Made by a program: the position numbers and the translations under genes
NCBI RefSeq assembly: GCF_040782645.1
Contig: NZ_CP160403.1
Coordinates: 1,612,001 to 1,676,000, forward strand
From: Streptomyces sp. HUAS ZL42
GTDB lineage: Bacteria; Actinomycetota; Actinomycetes; Streptomycetales; Streptomycetaceae
DNA: 64,000 bases
Direction of reading: 5' to 3'
The notes under the pieces: generated by a model
What the model saw: only the letters and a program-made list of their open reading frames with translations
Told to the model about the DNA's origin: nothing
Database searches by the model: none
Shown: one piece after another, positions 8,811 to 16,623 of the stretch
Numbering within the stretch: the stretch's first letter is position 1
Layout: the number at the start of each line of letters is the position of its first letter

Positions 8811-10094
8811 ATGCTCGCGAAGACCGGTTTCGCCGGTCGGCGCAGGTCCGCCGGACACGGGGCGGCTGCCCGCCGCCGTGGGCAGGCACCCGCCGTCGTC
8901 GTCGGCGCCGGCCCCTACGGGCTTGCCACGGCCGCCTGGCTGAGCGCGGCAGGGATCCCACGGCGGGTGTTCGGCGACCCCATGGAGTGCTGGCGCACTC
9001 ACATGCCCCAGGGCATGTTCTTGAAGTCGGTGCCCGCCGCCTCCAGCATCTCCGCACCGGAGCCCGGCCACCGCCTCGACGACTTCCGTGCGGCCGGGGG
9101 GCTGGCACCCGTCGGCGACACGTATGTGATCCCCGTCGGGGAGTTCATCACCTACGGACAGTGGTTCCAGGAGCGCCGAGTGCCCGAGTTGGAACAGCGG
9201 AAGGTGCACGCGATCGAGGAGGCGGACGGCCTGTTCGGCGTCACTCTGGACTCCGGGGAGCAGTTCCTCGCCCAGAGCGTGGTGATGGCCACCGGGCAGG
9301 TCCCGTTCGCCCGCGAGGTGCCCGAACTGGGCGGCCCGTTTCCGGCCGAACTGGTCTCCCACACAAGTCGGCACCAGGATCTGGCCCGGTTCTCAGGACA
9401 GCGGGTCGCCGTCCTCGGAGCGGGGCAGTCGGCGCTGGAGAGTGCCGCGCTGCTGCACGAGGCGGGCGCCCGGCCCACCGTGATCGCCCGCGCCGCGTCC
9501 GTCGCGTTCGGTGCTCCCCCGGCCACGGACCACCCGGGCGACCGGCCGCGCGCCGTTCGGCTCGTCAAGCCCGGTTCCGCCCTGGGGCCCGGCTGGTCGC
9601 TGCTGGCGTGCAGCCGGGGCGGTGCCGCCTACCGCCATCTGCCCGCGCCCGTGCGGATCCGTCTGCTGCACGACGTGCTCGGGCCGTCCGGCGCCTGGTG
9701 GCTGCGGGATCGCGTGGAGGACGTCGTACCACTTCTGTGCTCCCGTACGCTGCGCTCCGCGCGCGTCGAGGACGGCATGGTGCTTGTGGAGTTGGCGGAC
9801 GCCGAGGGCCGTACGGACGTGCTGCGAGCCGACCACCTGCTGCTGGCCACGGGGTACCGGGTGGAAGTCGACCGGCTCCGGCTGCTGGCGCCCGAACTCC
9901 GCCGTGCGATACGGGCCTTCAGCGGCGCACCGCGCCTCTCGTCCGGGTTCGAGTCCTCGGTGCCCGGCCTGTTCTTCACGGGGCTGGCCGCCGCTCCCAC
10001 CTTCGGCCCCGCCCTGCGATTCGTCGCCGGTACCGGATTCGCCGCTCGCAGGGTGGCCGGCTCGGTCGCGGCCAGGGCCCGGACACGACCATGA
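8811..10094 (+). CDS. FAD-dependent oxidoreductase, flavin-monooxygenase-like
   Basis: The 427-aa product has two Rossmann signatures: VVVGAGPYGLATAAWL near residue 33 for FAD, and VAVLGAGQSALESAALL near residue 200 for NAD(P)H. A late LLLATGYRVEVDR motif is typical of flavoprotein monooxygenases (ATG motif). A GAGGAGGGA ribosome site precedes ATG 8811. Its stop overlaps the GH16 gene start by ATGA, so the two are translated together. A soluble flavoprotein coupled to a secreted glycosidase is unusual. I infer oxidation of a glycan precursor or of an attached amino compound, with no direct proof. Confidence 0.82.
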   Translation: MLAKTGFAGRRRSAGHGAAARRRGQAPAVVVGAGPYGLATAAWLSAAGIPRRVFGDPMECWRTHMPQGMFLKSVPAASSISAPEPGHRLDDFRAAGGLAPVGDTYVIPVGEFITYGQWFQERRVPELEQRKVHAIEEADGLFGVTLDSGEQFLAQSVVMATGQVPFAREVPELGGPFPAELVSHTSRHQDLARFSGQRVAVLGAGQSALESAALLHEAGARPTVIARAASVAFGAPPATDHPGDRPRAVRLVKPGSALGPGWSLLACSRGGAAYRHLPAPVRIRLLHDVLGPSGAWWLRDRVEDVVPLLCSRTLRSARVEDGMVLVELADAEGRTDVLRADHLLLATGYRVEVDRLRLLAPELRRAIRAFSGAPRLSSGFESSVPGLFFTGLAAAPTFGPALRFVAGTGFAARRVAGSVAARARTRP

Positions 10095-10909
10095 CGGCAC
10101 GGGGCGCGGCCCTCGGCGTGCTGTTGCTGATGCTGGTCGCATGCGGCGGCGCCGGCCCCGTTTTGGACACCGCCCCGCCCCGGCCCCCGGCATCGGGGGA
10201 CTGGCGCCTCGTGTTCCACGACGACTTCGGCGGGAATCGACTCGACAGGAGCCGCTGGACCACCTGTTACGACTGGAACAAGGACGGCTGCACCATCGCC
10301 AGCAACAACGAACTCGAGTGGTACCAGCCCGATCAGGTGTCGGTGGCCGGAGGGCACCTCACCCTCACGGCCGAACGCCGCGCCATCCGCGGCAGCGACG
10401 GACGGATGCACCCCTGGGTCTCCGGCATGATCTCGACCGGCCGTGACCACTGGTACGCCCAGCCCCGCAGGACATTCACCTACGGCTACTTCGAGGCGGC
10501 GATCCGCATCCCGGCGCAGCCCGGCATGCTGCCCCAGTTCTGGATGATGCCCGCCACGCGCTTCACACCGCCCGAGATCGACATCATGGAGTTCTTCGGC
10601 GGGACTCGTGAGCTGTCCATGTACGTCCATTGGAAGGACCGGCAGGGCGCCCCGCGCAAACAGCGGGGCACGTACACGGCGACCGGGTTCCCCGAGGACC
10701 ACCACGTCTTCGCGGTGCTCTGGGAGCCGGACAGACTGGTCTGGTACGTGGACGGCGTGGAGCGGTTCCGGGTGACCGCCCCGCAGCGGATCCCGCACAT
10801 TCCCATGGAGGTTCTCGTCAACCTGGCCGTCGGTGTCCCGAGCGGCCCGCCGCCGTCCGTCGACACGGCGCGGATGCTCGTGGACTGGGTGCGCGTGTGG
10901 CAGCACTGA
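10091..10909 (+). CDS. Secreted lipoprotein, glycoside hydrolase family 16
   Basis: The 272-aa product has a short lipoprotein signal (MTARGAALGVLLLMLVAC) with lipobox LVAC, so it should be anchored outside the membrane. The catalytic core is GH16: WRLVFHDDFGGNRLD at the start, the retaining catalytic motif EIDIMEFFGG in the middle, and a final VDWVRVW strand. GH16 enzymes cut or transfer beta-1,3, beta-1,4 or galactan-type glycans. Translation is coupled to the upstream flavoprotein gene by ATGA at 10091-10094. In this locus it probably trims or releases the exported polysaccharide. Confidence 0.9.
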   Translation: MTARGAALGVLLLMLVACGGAGPVLDTAPPRPPASGDWRLVFHDDFGGNRLDRSRWTTCYDWNKDGCTIASNNELEWYQPDQVSVAGGHLTLTAERRAIRGSDGRMHPWVSGMISTGRDHWYAQPRRTFTYGYFEAAIRIPAQPGMLPQFWMMPATRFTPPEIDIMEFFGGTRELSMYVHWKDRQGAPRKQRGTYTATGFPEDHHVFAVLWEPDRLVWYVDGVERFRVTAPQRIPHIPMEVLVNLAVGVPSGPPPSVDTARMLVDWVRVWQH

Positions 10910-10937
10910 GACACGGTCGCCGGCCGACGCGTCCCCT

Positions 10938-11738
10938 TCACTCGGGCAGGGCCCGGTACGGCCACCCCGTCACCGCCCTGGCCCGGCGGTAGGCCCGCCA
11001 CCCTCTGGTGCGCAGGCTCTCGGCGAACGGTGCGACCCGAGCGCCCTCACCCCGGGTCCAGAGCCCGAAACGTTCGCCGCTCGTGTCGGCCCGCACCATG
11101 AGCCGGGCGAACCTCAGCGGGTCGTCCCGGGCCGAACTGTGAGCAGAGGCACCCCGGATGGCGGCGGCCGAGGTCCAGCCGGCCTCCGCCACCAGTGCGC
11201 GCACCAAGCGGCTGGAATAGCCGTGCGGATAGGCGAATGAGACGACGGGATGGCCCAGGGCGTCCTCGATCTCCCGCTTGCAGCCGCCGACCTCCTCACG
11301 CACCGACGTCCGGGGCAGCGTGTCCAGTTGCGGGTGGCTCCTGCTGTGCCCGCCGATCTCGAATCCGGCCGCGTCCAACTCGCTCACCTGATCCCACGTC
11401 AGAGTGCGCGCGGACGGAAACGGTCCCCCCGATCCGTTCAGGGCATCCGTGGTGACGTACAGGGTGGCGGGCCATGCCCGCGCGGCGAGCAACGGGGCCA
11501 CGACGGAGGCGAAGTCCGCGTATCCGTCGTCGAAGGTCAGCACCGCGGACCGCGGGGGCAGGGGCGGGCCCCCGAGCAGTGACGCCACGAACCGCCCCAG
11601 CGGGACCATCTGCAGTCCGCTGTCGGTGATCATGTGCAGGTGTTCCTCGAAGGTGCGAGGGCTCACGGTGAACGGCGCGAGCCACCGCGGCGGGTCGTCC
11701 GACACCGCGTGGTAGAGGAAGACGGGTACGGGCCTCAT
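10938..11738 (-). CDS. Polysaccharide deacetylase (NodB/CE4 type)
   Basis: The 266-aa product has the CE4 motifs: FLYHAVSD at the N-terminus, LTFDDGYADF with the catalytic base and metal Asp, and GGHSRSHPQL with the metal His pair. It should remove N-acetyl groups from amino sugars. No signal peptide or membrane segment is seen, which suggests action on cytoplasmic intermediates or export by another route. Its ATG at 11738 overlaps the stop of the upstream glycosyltransferase (ATGA, 11735-11738), so it is the last gene of the locus A chain. Confidence 0.9.
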   Translation of the reverse strand: MRPVPVFLYHAVSDDPPRWLAPFTVSPRTFEEHLHMITDSGLQMVPLGRFVASLLGGPPLPPRSAVLTFDDGYADFASVVAPLLAARAWPATLYVTTDALNGSGGPFPSARTLTWDQVSELDAAGFEIGGHSRSHPQLDTLPRTSVREEVGGCKREIEDALGHPVVSFAYPHGYSSRLVRALVAEAGWTSAAAIRGASAHSSARDDPLRFARLMVRADTSGERFGLWTRGEGARVAPFAESLRTRGWRAYRRARAVTGWPYRALPE

Positions 11739-12742
11739 GACCGAACCGATCCCAGCGGCGCCCCGGCTGCCTTCGGCCACGGAGGGATGTCCCGGGACTC
11801 CAGCGGCCGGATCCATCCGACGACGTAACCGGTGACGGTGACGCACACTCCGGCGGTGAGCGCACCGACCGTGCGCAGCGCGCCGGGGCGGCCGATCCGG
11901 CGGAGGTTACGGGCGAGGGCACGCGGAATGGTCGACCTGAGGTAGGCGCGCTCGCTGGCCAGGGCCGGCCCGCTGCCGGTGCGCCGGGCCACCAGCGCCT
12001 TGGACATCCCCTCCACATAACACCGGGAGCAGAAGTAGGACCAGCGGGCCCGCGTCGCGGGGACCCGGTGTAGCACCTGCGCGGCGGGCTCGTACAGCAG
12101 GACGGCATCCGGCGTGCGCGCGGTGATGCGCAGACACATGTCGGTGTCGTCGCAACTGGCCGCAGGGCGGTTTCCCAGCCGCCCCAGGGCGTCGAGGAAC
12201 CCGCCGACGGCGAGCAACTCCGTCCGGCGGAACGACATATTGGCGCCGATGAGGTTGCGCACCGGTGCGGCCTGTTGGGGCAGCCCCCGGTGGGAGCACC
12301 CCACCACCCAGTCGAACTCGGGCGGGAACCACGGCGGCCGCCGGGTGGACCACAGTGGCCGGACAAGACCGCCCACCCCCGCCACCCGGGGGTCCTCGTA
12401 GCCGGCCAGCAGACGCTGCGTCCATCCGGGTTCCGCGATCGCATCGTCGTCGAGGAAGGCCACCACGTCGCCGTGCGCGACCGCCACCCCGGTGTTGCGT
12501 CCTCCGGACAGTCCACGGCGCCTCCGGTTGGGCACCACTCGAACTCCGGCCAGCGCCTTCGAGGCCAGCTCCTGGAGATCCTGGTTGTGATCGACGACCA
12601 GCACGATTTCGTCGGCGGGTGGTTCCTGGGCCAGCAGCGAACCGATCGCGGCCCGTACGTCCTCCCACCGGTCGAGGGTGTAGGCGCACACGACGACCGA
12701 CAGCGTGAGCGGGGGGTGCCCACCGGGCAGTGCGGCGTTCAT
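11735..12742 (-). CDS. Family 2 glycosyltransferase, 335 aa
   Basis: The N-terminal GT-A domain is clear: LTLSVVVCAYTLDRWEDV for nucleotide binding, GLSGGRNTGVAVAHGDVVAF, and the metal-binding DDD in FLDDDAIAEPGW. A later SCDDTDMCLRI motif carries the expected acceptor-side acidic pair. The C-terminus (about residues 270-320) has a possible single membrane helix. The ATG at 12742 overlaps the flippase stop (12739-12742), and its own stop overlaps the deacetylase start. It most likely adds one sugar to a lipid-linked repeat unit on the inner face of the membrane. Confidence 0.9.
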   Translation of the reverse strand: MNAALPGGHPPLTLSVVVCAYTLDRWEDVRAAIGSLLAQEPPADEIVLVVDHNQDLQELASKALAGVRVVPNRRRRGLSGGRNTGVAVAHGDVVAFLDDDAIAEPGWTQRLLAGYEDPRVAGVGGLVRPLWSTRRPPWFPPEFDWVVGCSHRGLPQQAAPVRNLIGANMSFRRTELLAVGGFLDALGRLGNRPAASCDDTDMCLRITARTPDAVLLYEPAAQVLHRVPATRARWSYFCSRCYVEGMSKALVARRTGSGPALASERAYLRSTIPRALARNLRRIGRPGALRTVGALTAGVCVTVTGYVVGWIRPLESRDIPPWPKAAGAPLGSVRS

Positions 12743-14103
12743 GATGACCTCGCGGTTGCCGGGACAAGCCAGCGCGACCGGCACGCCAGCAGGAAGACGG
12801 CGATCAGGCACTGGGCGGCCAGCCAGGCGATGCCGGCTCCGGTGACGCCGAACCGAGGCAGGAGCACGACGGTCAGCCCGAGCACCAGGCCACATGTCGC
12901 GATCTGCAGTCCGACCGCCCAGCGCAGCCGCCGCCGAGCCCGCGAAACGTCGATGGCCAGGCTCACCAGGAGGTTGGGCAGGGCGGACACCGCCAGCAGC
13001 CGCAGCAAGGTGGTGCCGTGGGCCGAGTACGACGCACCGAAGAGGGACAGGATCTGAGGGGCCGCGGCGGCCAGGACGGCGGTGACACCGGCCAGCATCA
13101 GACCCGAGTGGCGCAGGACGCGCAGGCCGTTGTCGACGAGTCGTTCGGGCCGGCGTACGGACTCCGTGATCAAGGACGTTCCCATGTTGAGGGCCAGCAG
13201 GTAGGGCACGTAGGCGATGCTCCACGCCAGCGAGTAATAGGCGCTCTGCTCCGCTCCCAAGGTGTCCAGCACGATCAGCGGGACCAGGGTGTACGCGGCC
13301 AGCCGGAACAGCGAGCCGAGCCAGTCGGTGGCGGCGTACCCCAGCATGCGCGGCGACGGTGGCGTTGCCGGGGTGTTCCGCTCGTGCTGCGGAATCCCCC
13401 TGCGCAGCAGGACCGTGTTGGCCACGACGAGGGCGATCAGCAGGGCGCCCGCCCACGAGATCAGGATCCCGGAGAACAGGGCCAAGGCGGCTCCGAGGGC
13501 GAGCAGCAGTATCTTCCCGCAAGCGAAGATCAGGTTCTCCGCGACGACCCATCCGGGACGGCCGACCGCGGTGAGCGCGCCGTCCTGCAGCACGAATATG
13601 GCGTATCCGGCAGTGGCCACCGCGAAGCAGCCGCCCGCGACGGGGGTCAGCAGGAAGTCGAGCCCGGGTGTGACCACCGGCACCAGGGCCAGGAACACGG
13701 CGGCGACGAGCAGGCTGAAGGACGTACTCACCGCGTAGCAGGTGAGGACCAGTCTGCGGGTGCGGCGTCCGGTGGTCGGCACGAATCGCACCAGGAAATC
13801 GTGGAGGTTGAGCTGGCCGATGCCCGTGAGCAGCATGGACGCCGAAAGCGCGGAGTAGCTCAGGCCCACCGTCCTCTCGTCGTACCAGTGGGTCGCGAAG
13901 AGCCAGAAGAGCGAGCCGAAGCACGAGTTGACCAGGGAACTGACCGCGAGCAGGTGTCCCGTGCGCAGCAGGCGTTCACCGGGCAGCACGACGGCGACAC
14001 CCGCCCGCAAAGAGGCCCCCAGGGAGCGTCGTTCCCTGCCCGCGGCACTCACCGCCGCCCCGGTGACCGAACGGGCGCCCACGCCTTCACACCTCTCGTC
14101 CAT
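12739..14103 (-). CDS. Polysaccharide flippase, Wzx/MOP type
   Basis: The 454-aa product is almost entirely membrane helices, about 12 to 14. A polar N-terminus of about 45 residues precedes the first helix (LAVSSLVNSCFGSLFWL). The pattern, with Arg-rich cytoplasmic loops and a YYSLAWSIAYVPYLLALNMG stretch, fits lipid-linked oligosaccharide flippases of the MOP superfamily. It should move a lipid-linked repeat unit across the membrane. ATG 14103 shares its A with the TGA of the upstream glycosyltransferase (TGATG, 14101-14105). No Wzy-type polymerase is obvious nearby apart from the GT-C protein at 16620. Confidence 0.85.
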   Translation of the reverse strand: MDERCEGVGARSVTGAAVSAAGRERRSLGASLRAGVAVVLPGERLLRTGHLLAVSSLVNSCFGSLFWLFATHWYDERTVGLSYSALSASMLLTGIGQLNLHDFLVRFVPTTGRRTRRLVLTCYAVSTSFSLLVAAVFLALVPVVTPGLDFLLTPVAGGCFAVATAGYAIFVLQDGALTAVGRPGWVVAENLIFACGKILLLALGAALALFSGILISWAGALLIALVVANTVLLRRGIPQHERNTPATPPSPRMLGYAATDWLGSLFRLAAYTLVPLIVLDTLGAEQSAYYSLAWSIAYVPYLLALNMGTSLITESVRRPERLVDNGLRVLRHSGLMLAGVTAVLAAAAPQILSLFGASYSAHGTTLLRLLAVSALPNLLVSLAIDVSRARRRLRWAVGLQIATCGLVLGLTVVLLPRFGVTGAGIAWLAAQCLIAVFLLACRSRWLVPATARSS

Positions 14104-15359
14104 CACCTTCTGCCGCGGTCGCCGGTGAGGCGTCCGCGGGCATAGCCGCAGGGCCCGTAGGCCATGCCCCGCATCTCCAGGAGAGTCAGGCGCCGGGACC
14201 AGCCGGCCTCCGGGTCGGCAAGCCGGCCGCGCGATCTGGTCACGACGTGGCGCACGCCGCGGGGCAGCCGGCACAGCAGGGCGGGCAGTTGGCGGGGATG
14301 GCGCACCAGGGCGCCGGTGAGGTAGGCGCCGAGACCGACGCCGTAGCCGAAGACCTGCGCGGCCACGGCGTCCTGCGTACGCCGGTGCCGGTGCCACACG
14401 ATGGCAGCGGGCTGGTAGACGAGGGAGTGGCCGGCGGTCAGGACCTCGAAGAAGGCGAGCAGGTCGTCGCCGCCGCGGGCCGGGGTGCCCGCGCCCGTCG
14501 CGGGGTCGAAGCCGCCCAGCGAGCGCAGTACGTCGGTGCGGAAGGCCATGTTGGCACCGGAGCCGAAACGCCCGGCCGCGAAGGGGAACAGTGGGTCGGC
14601 CGACGTGTCGGACAGCGACCAGGTGAGCACCGTGTACCCCTTGGCGAAGCCGCCGTGCCGCTCCACCGCGGCCTGGGCGGGGGTGTCCAGTTCGGCAGGC
14701 ACGATGAGTCCCGTGACGCAGCCGATCCGTGTGTCGGACGCGAACGTCTCGGCGAGGGCGGACAGCCACCCGGGGTCGACGAGTGTGTCGTCGTCCGTGA
14801 ACGCGACGACGGGGCCGCATGCTCGGGACAGTCCGCGGTTGTGGGCGCGCGCCAGTCCGGCGACAGGTTCGCGGAGATAGCGGACCCGTCCTTCGAAGGC
14901 ACCGCGGACCAGAGCTTCGGTCGCGCGGTCGGCCGGGGCGTTGTCGACCACGATGATCTCGAACTCGCGGTACGCGGACCGCAGGAGCGAATCCAGACAT
15001 CGGCACAGTTGCCGGGGACGGTCGCGCGTGGCCACGATCACGCTGATGAGGGGTGCGTCGGGGAGGGCAGGGCGTGGTTCGGCCCGGTCCGAGGCGCGGT
15101 GCCGGGCGAGGTTGTCCGCCAGTTCCACGTGGGCGGCACGGGCGACCGCCGACCACAGAGCTTCGGGTCCGGAGGTCTCCCCGGCACTGACCATGCCCAG
15201 TGGACGGCCGTGCAGTCGCACCAGGGCCCGTATCCTCCCTCGCGGTGTGACGGACCCCTGGTCCCCGGGCAGCCGGAACTCGCCCGGACGGGCGAGGTCC
15301 ACGTCGACGACACGTACCGGGGTACACACGGCGGCGGAGTGCACGGGAACGGGGTTCAC
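14103..15359 (-). CDS. Family 2 glycosyltransferase with extra N-terminal domain
   Basis: The 418-aa product has about 110 N-terminal residues of unknown fold before a GT-A domain that begins ISVIVATRDRPRQLCRCLDS. Key marks are GLARAHNRGLSRACGPVVAF, the DDD of FTDDDTLVDPGW, and GGDDLLAFFEVL. The GTG start at 15359 overlaps the stop of the preceding glycosyltransferase (GTGA, 15356-15359). Similar enzymes with an N-terminal extension occur in actinobacterial exopolysaccharide loci. The sugar donor cannot be inferred. Confidence 0.87.
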   Translation of the reverse strand: MNPVPVHSAAVCTPVRVVDVDLARPGEFRLPGDQGSVTPRGRIRALVRLHGRPLGMVSAGETSGPEALWSAVARAAHVELADNLARHRASDRAEPRPALPDAPLISVIVATRDRPRQLCRCLDSLLRSAYREFEIIVVDNAPADRATEALVRGAFEGRVRYLREPVAGLARAHNRGLSRACGPVVAFTDDDTLVDPGWLSALAETFASDTRIGCVTGLIVPAELDTPAQAAVERHGGFAKGYTVLTWSLSDTSADPLFPFAAGRFGSGANMAFRTDVLRSLGGFDPATGAGTPARGGDDLLAFFEVLTAGHSLVYQPAAIVWHRHRRTQDAVAAQVFGYGVGLGAYLTGALVRHPRQLPALLCRLPRGVRHVVTRSRGRLADPEAGWSRRLTLLEMRGMAYGPCGYARGRLTGDRGRR

Positions 15360-16096
15360 GATGCGTTCCGCTCGTTCCGGGTGGAGGACCGTGCACCGGG
15401 GCGTTCCGAGAGCAGGGTGCGCAGCACCCTGAGCCCGTCGGGTATGGCGTGGAGGTTGGAGTGCCCGCTGCGGCGGGGCAGTTCCAGGCTGGGCACCTCG
15501 GCGATGCGCAGGCCGGAGCGCAGGGCGTGCACGACCATCTCGGCCTCGATCTCGAATCCCACGGCATGCAGGTCGAGTTGGTCCAGGAAGCTGCGCCGGA
15601 AGGCACAGAAGCCGTAGCACAGGTCGGTCAGGGACGCGTGGTAGAGCCTGTTGGCGACGGCCAGCAGCGCATGGTTTCCCATCCGCCTGAAGCGGGTGAT
15701 GTCGAGTGAACCACCGCCCGCGATGAATCTCGAACCCTTGACGAAGTCGTAGCCGTTCTCGAGGAAGTGCAGGAAGTGAGTGATCTCCGCGGGCGACATG
15801 CTGCCGTCGGCGTCCAGCATCACCACGTAGTCCCCGGTGGCCGCGAGAAAGCCGGTGCGCAGCGCGTTTCCCTTTCCGGGACCGCTCTGCCGTACGTGGT
15901 GAACCGTCGGCAGGCAGTACCGGGCCATGGGGACGGTCGCGTCGACGGAGTCGGCGTCGACAAGGATGACCTCGTCGACGCATGCCGGGATCTGCTCGAA
16001 GACCCATGGGATGTTGCGCGCCTCATTGCGGGCCGGTACGACCAGGCTCACACTGGCGGGCGGCTTGCCGGTCTCGGCGATCGGGTCGCTGTACAT
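15356..16096 (-). CDS. Family 2 glycosyltransferase, DPM1-like
   Basis: The 246-aa product resembles soluble polyprenyl-phosphate hexose synthases: VSLVVPARNEARNIPWVF, DEVILVDADSVDAT, and the metal motif DAD in YVVMLDADGSMSP, followed by FVKGSRFIAGGGSLD. Such enzymes load a sugar on a polyprenyl phosphate for GT-C enzymes, and a GT-C like gene lies just upstream. ATG 16096 has a GGGAG site 10 nt upstream; the longer frame to 16147 runs through the promoter motif. It begins a new unit, because 119 bp holding the shared 17-bp motif separate it from the gene before. Confidence 0.88.
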   Translation of the reverse strand: MYSDPIAETGKPPASVSLVVPARNEARNIPWVFEQIPACVDEVILVDADSVDATVPMARYCLPTVHHVRQSGPGKGNALRTGFLAATGDYVVMLDADGSMSPAEITHFLHFLENGYDFVKGSRFIAGGGSLDITRFRRMGNHALLAVANRLYHASLTDLCYGFCAFRRSFLDQLDLHAVGFEIEAEMVVHALRSGLRIAEVPSLELPRRSGHSNLHAIPDGLRVLRTLLSERPGARSSTRNERNAS

Positions 16097-16121
16097 GATC
16101 GAGTGTCTCCCGATTTGCCAC

Positions 16122-16138
16122 CATACACTTACGATGTA
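16122..16138 (-). promoter_or_regulatory. Shared 17-bp exopolysaccharide motif, site A
   Basis: On the minus strand the site reads TACATCGTAAGTGTATG, 25 nt before the start codon at 16096. It matches site B (50293-50309) at 15 of 17 positions and lies at nearly the same distance from a start codon. A TTGACG hexamer lies 31 nt upstream (16170-16175), the same spacing as at site C. Whether it is a promoter core, an operator or a leader element is not known. Confidence 0.65.
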
Positions 16139-16215
16139 AAAATACAACCTTTGTCCGATTTATTCGCTTCGTCAAGCGACCGGCTCGTTTCGGAGCCGGC
16201 CGCCCGCAGCGGCGA

Positions 16216-16623
16216 TCACTCCGATGTGTGGGCAGCAGGCGTCTGCGGGCCCGCGCCCGGAGAGTCTCCCGGCGACCGACGGGGCGCCCCGGGCCGGGGA
16301 AGCAGAGCCAGCGTGGAGGTGACGACCGCGAGGGCGAGCAGGGCCCGCGCGACCGTGAACACGCCGCTCAGGAACAGCGCCTCCGCGATGACCACCGCCA
16401 GCGACAGGCTGAGCACGAAAGTGAGGACGGCCGCCTCCAGAAGGGCCACCCGGCCCGCGGCCCGCGCCGGGGCGGGCCAGGCCCACCGTACGGCCGCCAG
16501 CCCCGGGCAGACGAGCAGGAAGACCGTGGTCACCAGTACACGCAGGACACCGGCGGCAGGCAGGGCGGTGGCGGCGAGGGCAAGCCAGCCGGACAGCGCG
16601 AGCCCCCAGCGAAGCCGAGTCAT
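16216..16623 (-). CDS. Small membrane protein of locus A, 135 aa
   Basis: The product has three to four membrane helices (LALSGWLALAATALPAAGVL; VLVTTVFLLVCPGLAAVRW; AAVLTFVLSLSLAVVIAEAL; VARALLALAVVTSTLALL) and a Pro/Gly-rich tail. It is not a family I can name, though CPGLAAVRW resembles short membrane proteins found beside polysaccharide genes. ATG 16623 overlaps the stop of the GT-C like gene (ATGA, 16620-16623), so the two are coupled and may form a membrane complex. Confidence 0.75.
   Translation of the reverse strand: MTRLRWGLALSGWLALAATALPAAGVLRVLVTTVFLLVCPGLAAVRWAWPAPARAAGRVALLEAAVLTFVLSLSLAVVIAEALFLSGVFTVARALLALAVVTSTLALLPRPGAPRRSPGDSPGAGPQTPAAHTSE

Noticed and set aside
11735..13924. 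729-codon continuous frame through the flippase region
   Set aside because: Only the 3' part is the glycosyltransferase; the upstream part is an antisense-frame artefact of high GC. The ATG at 12742 overlapping the flippase stop is the real start.
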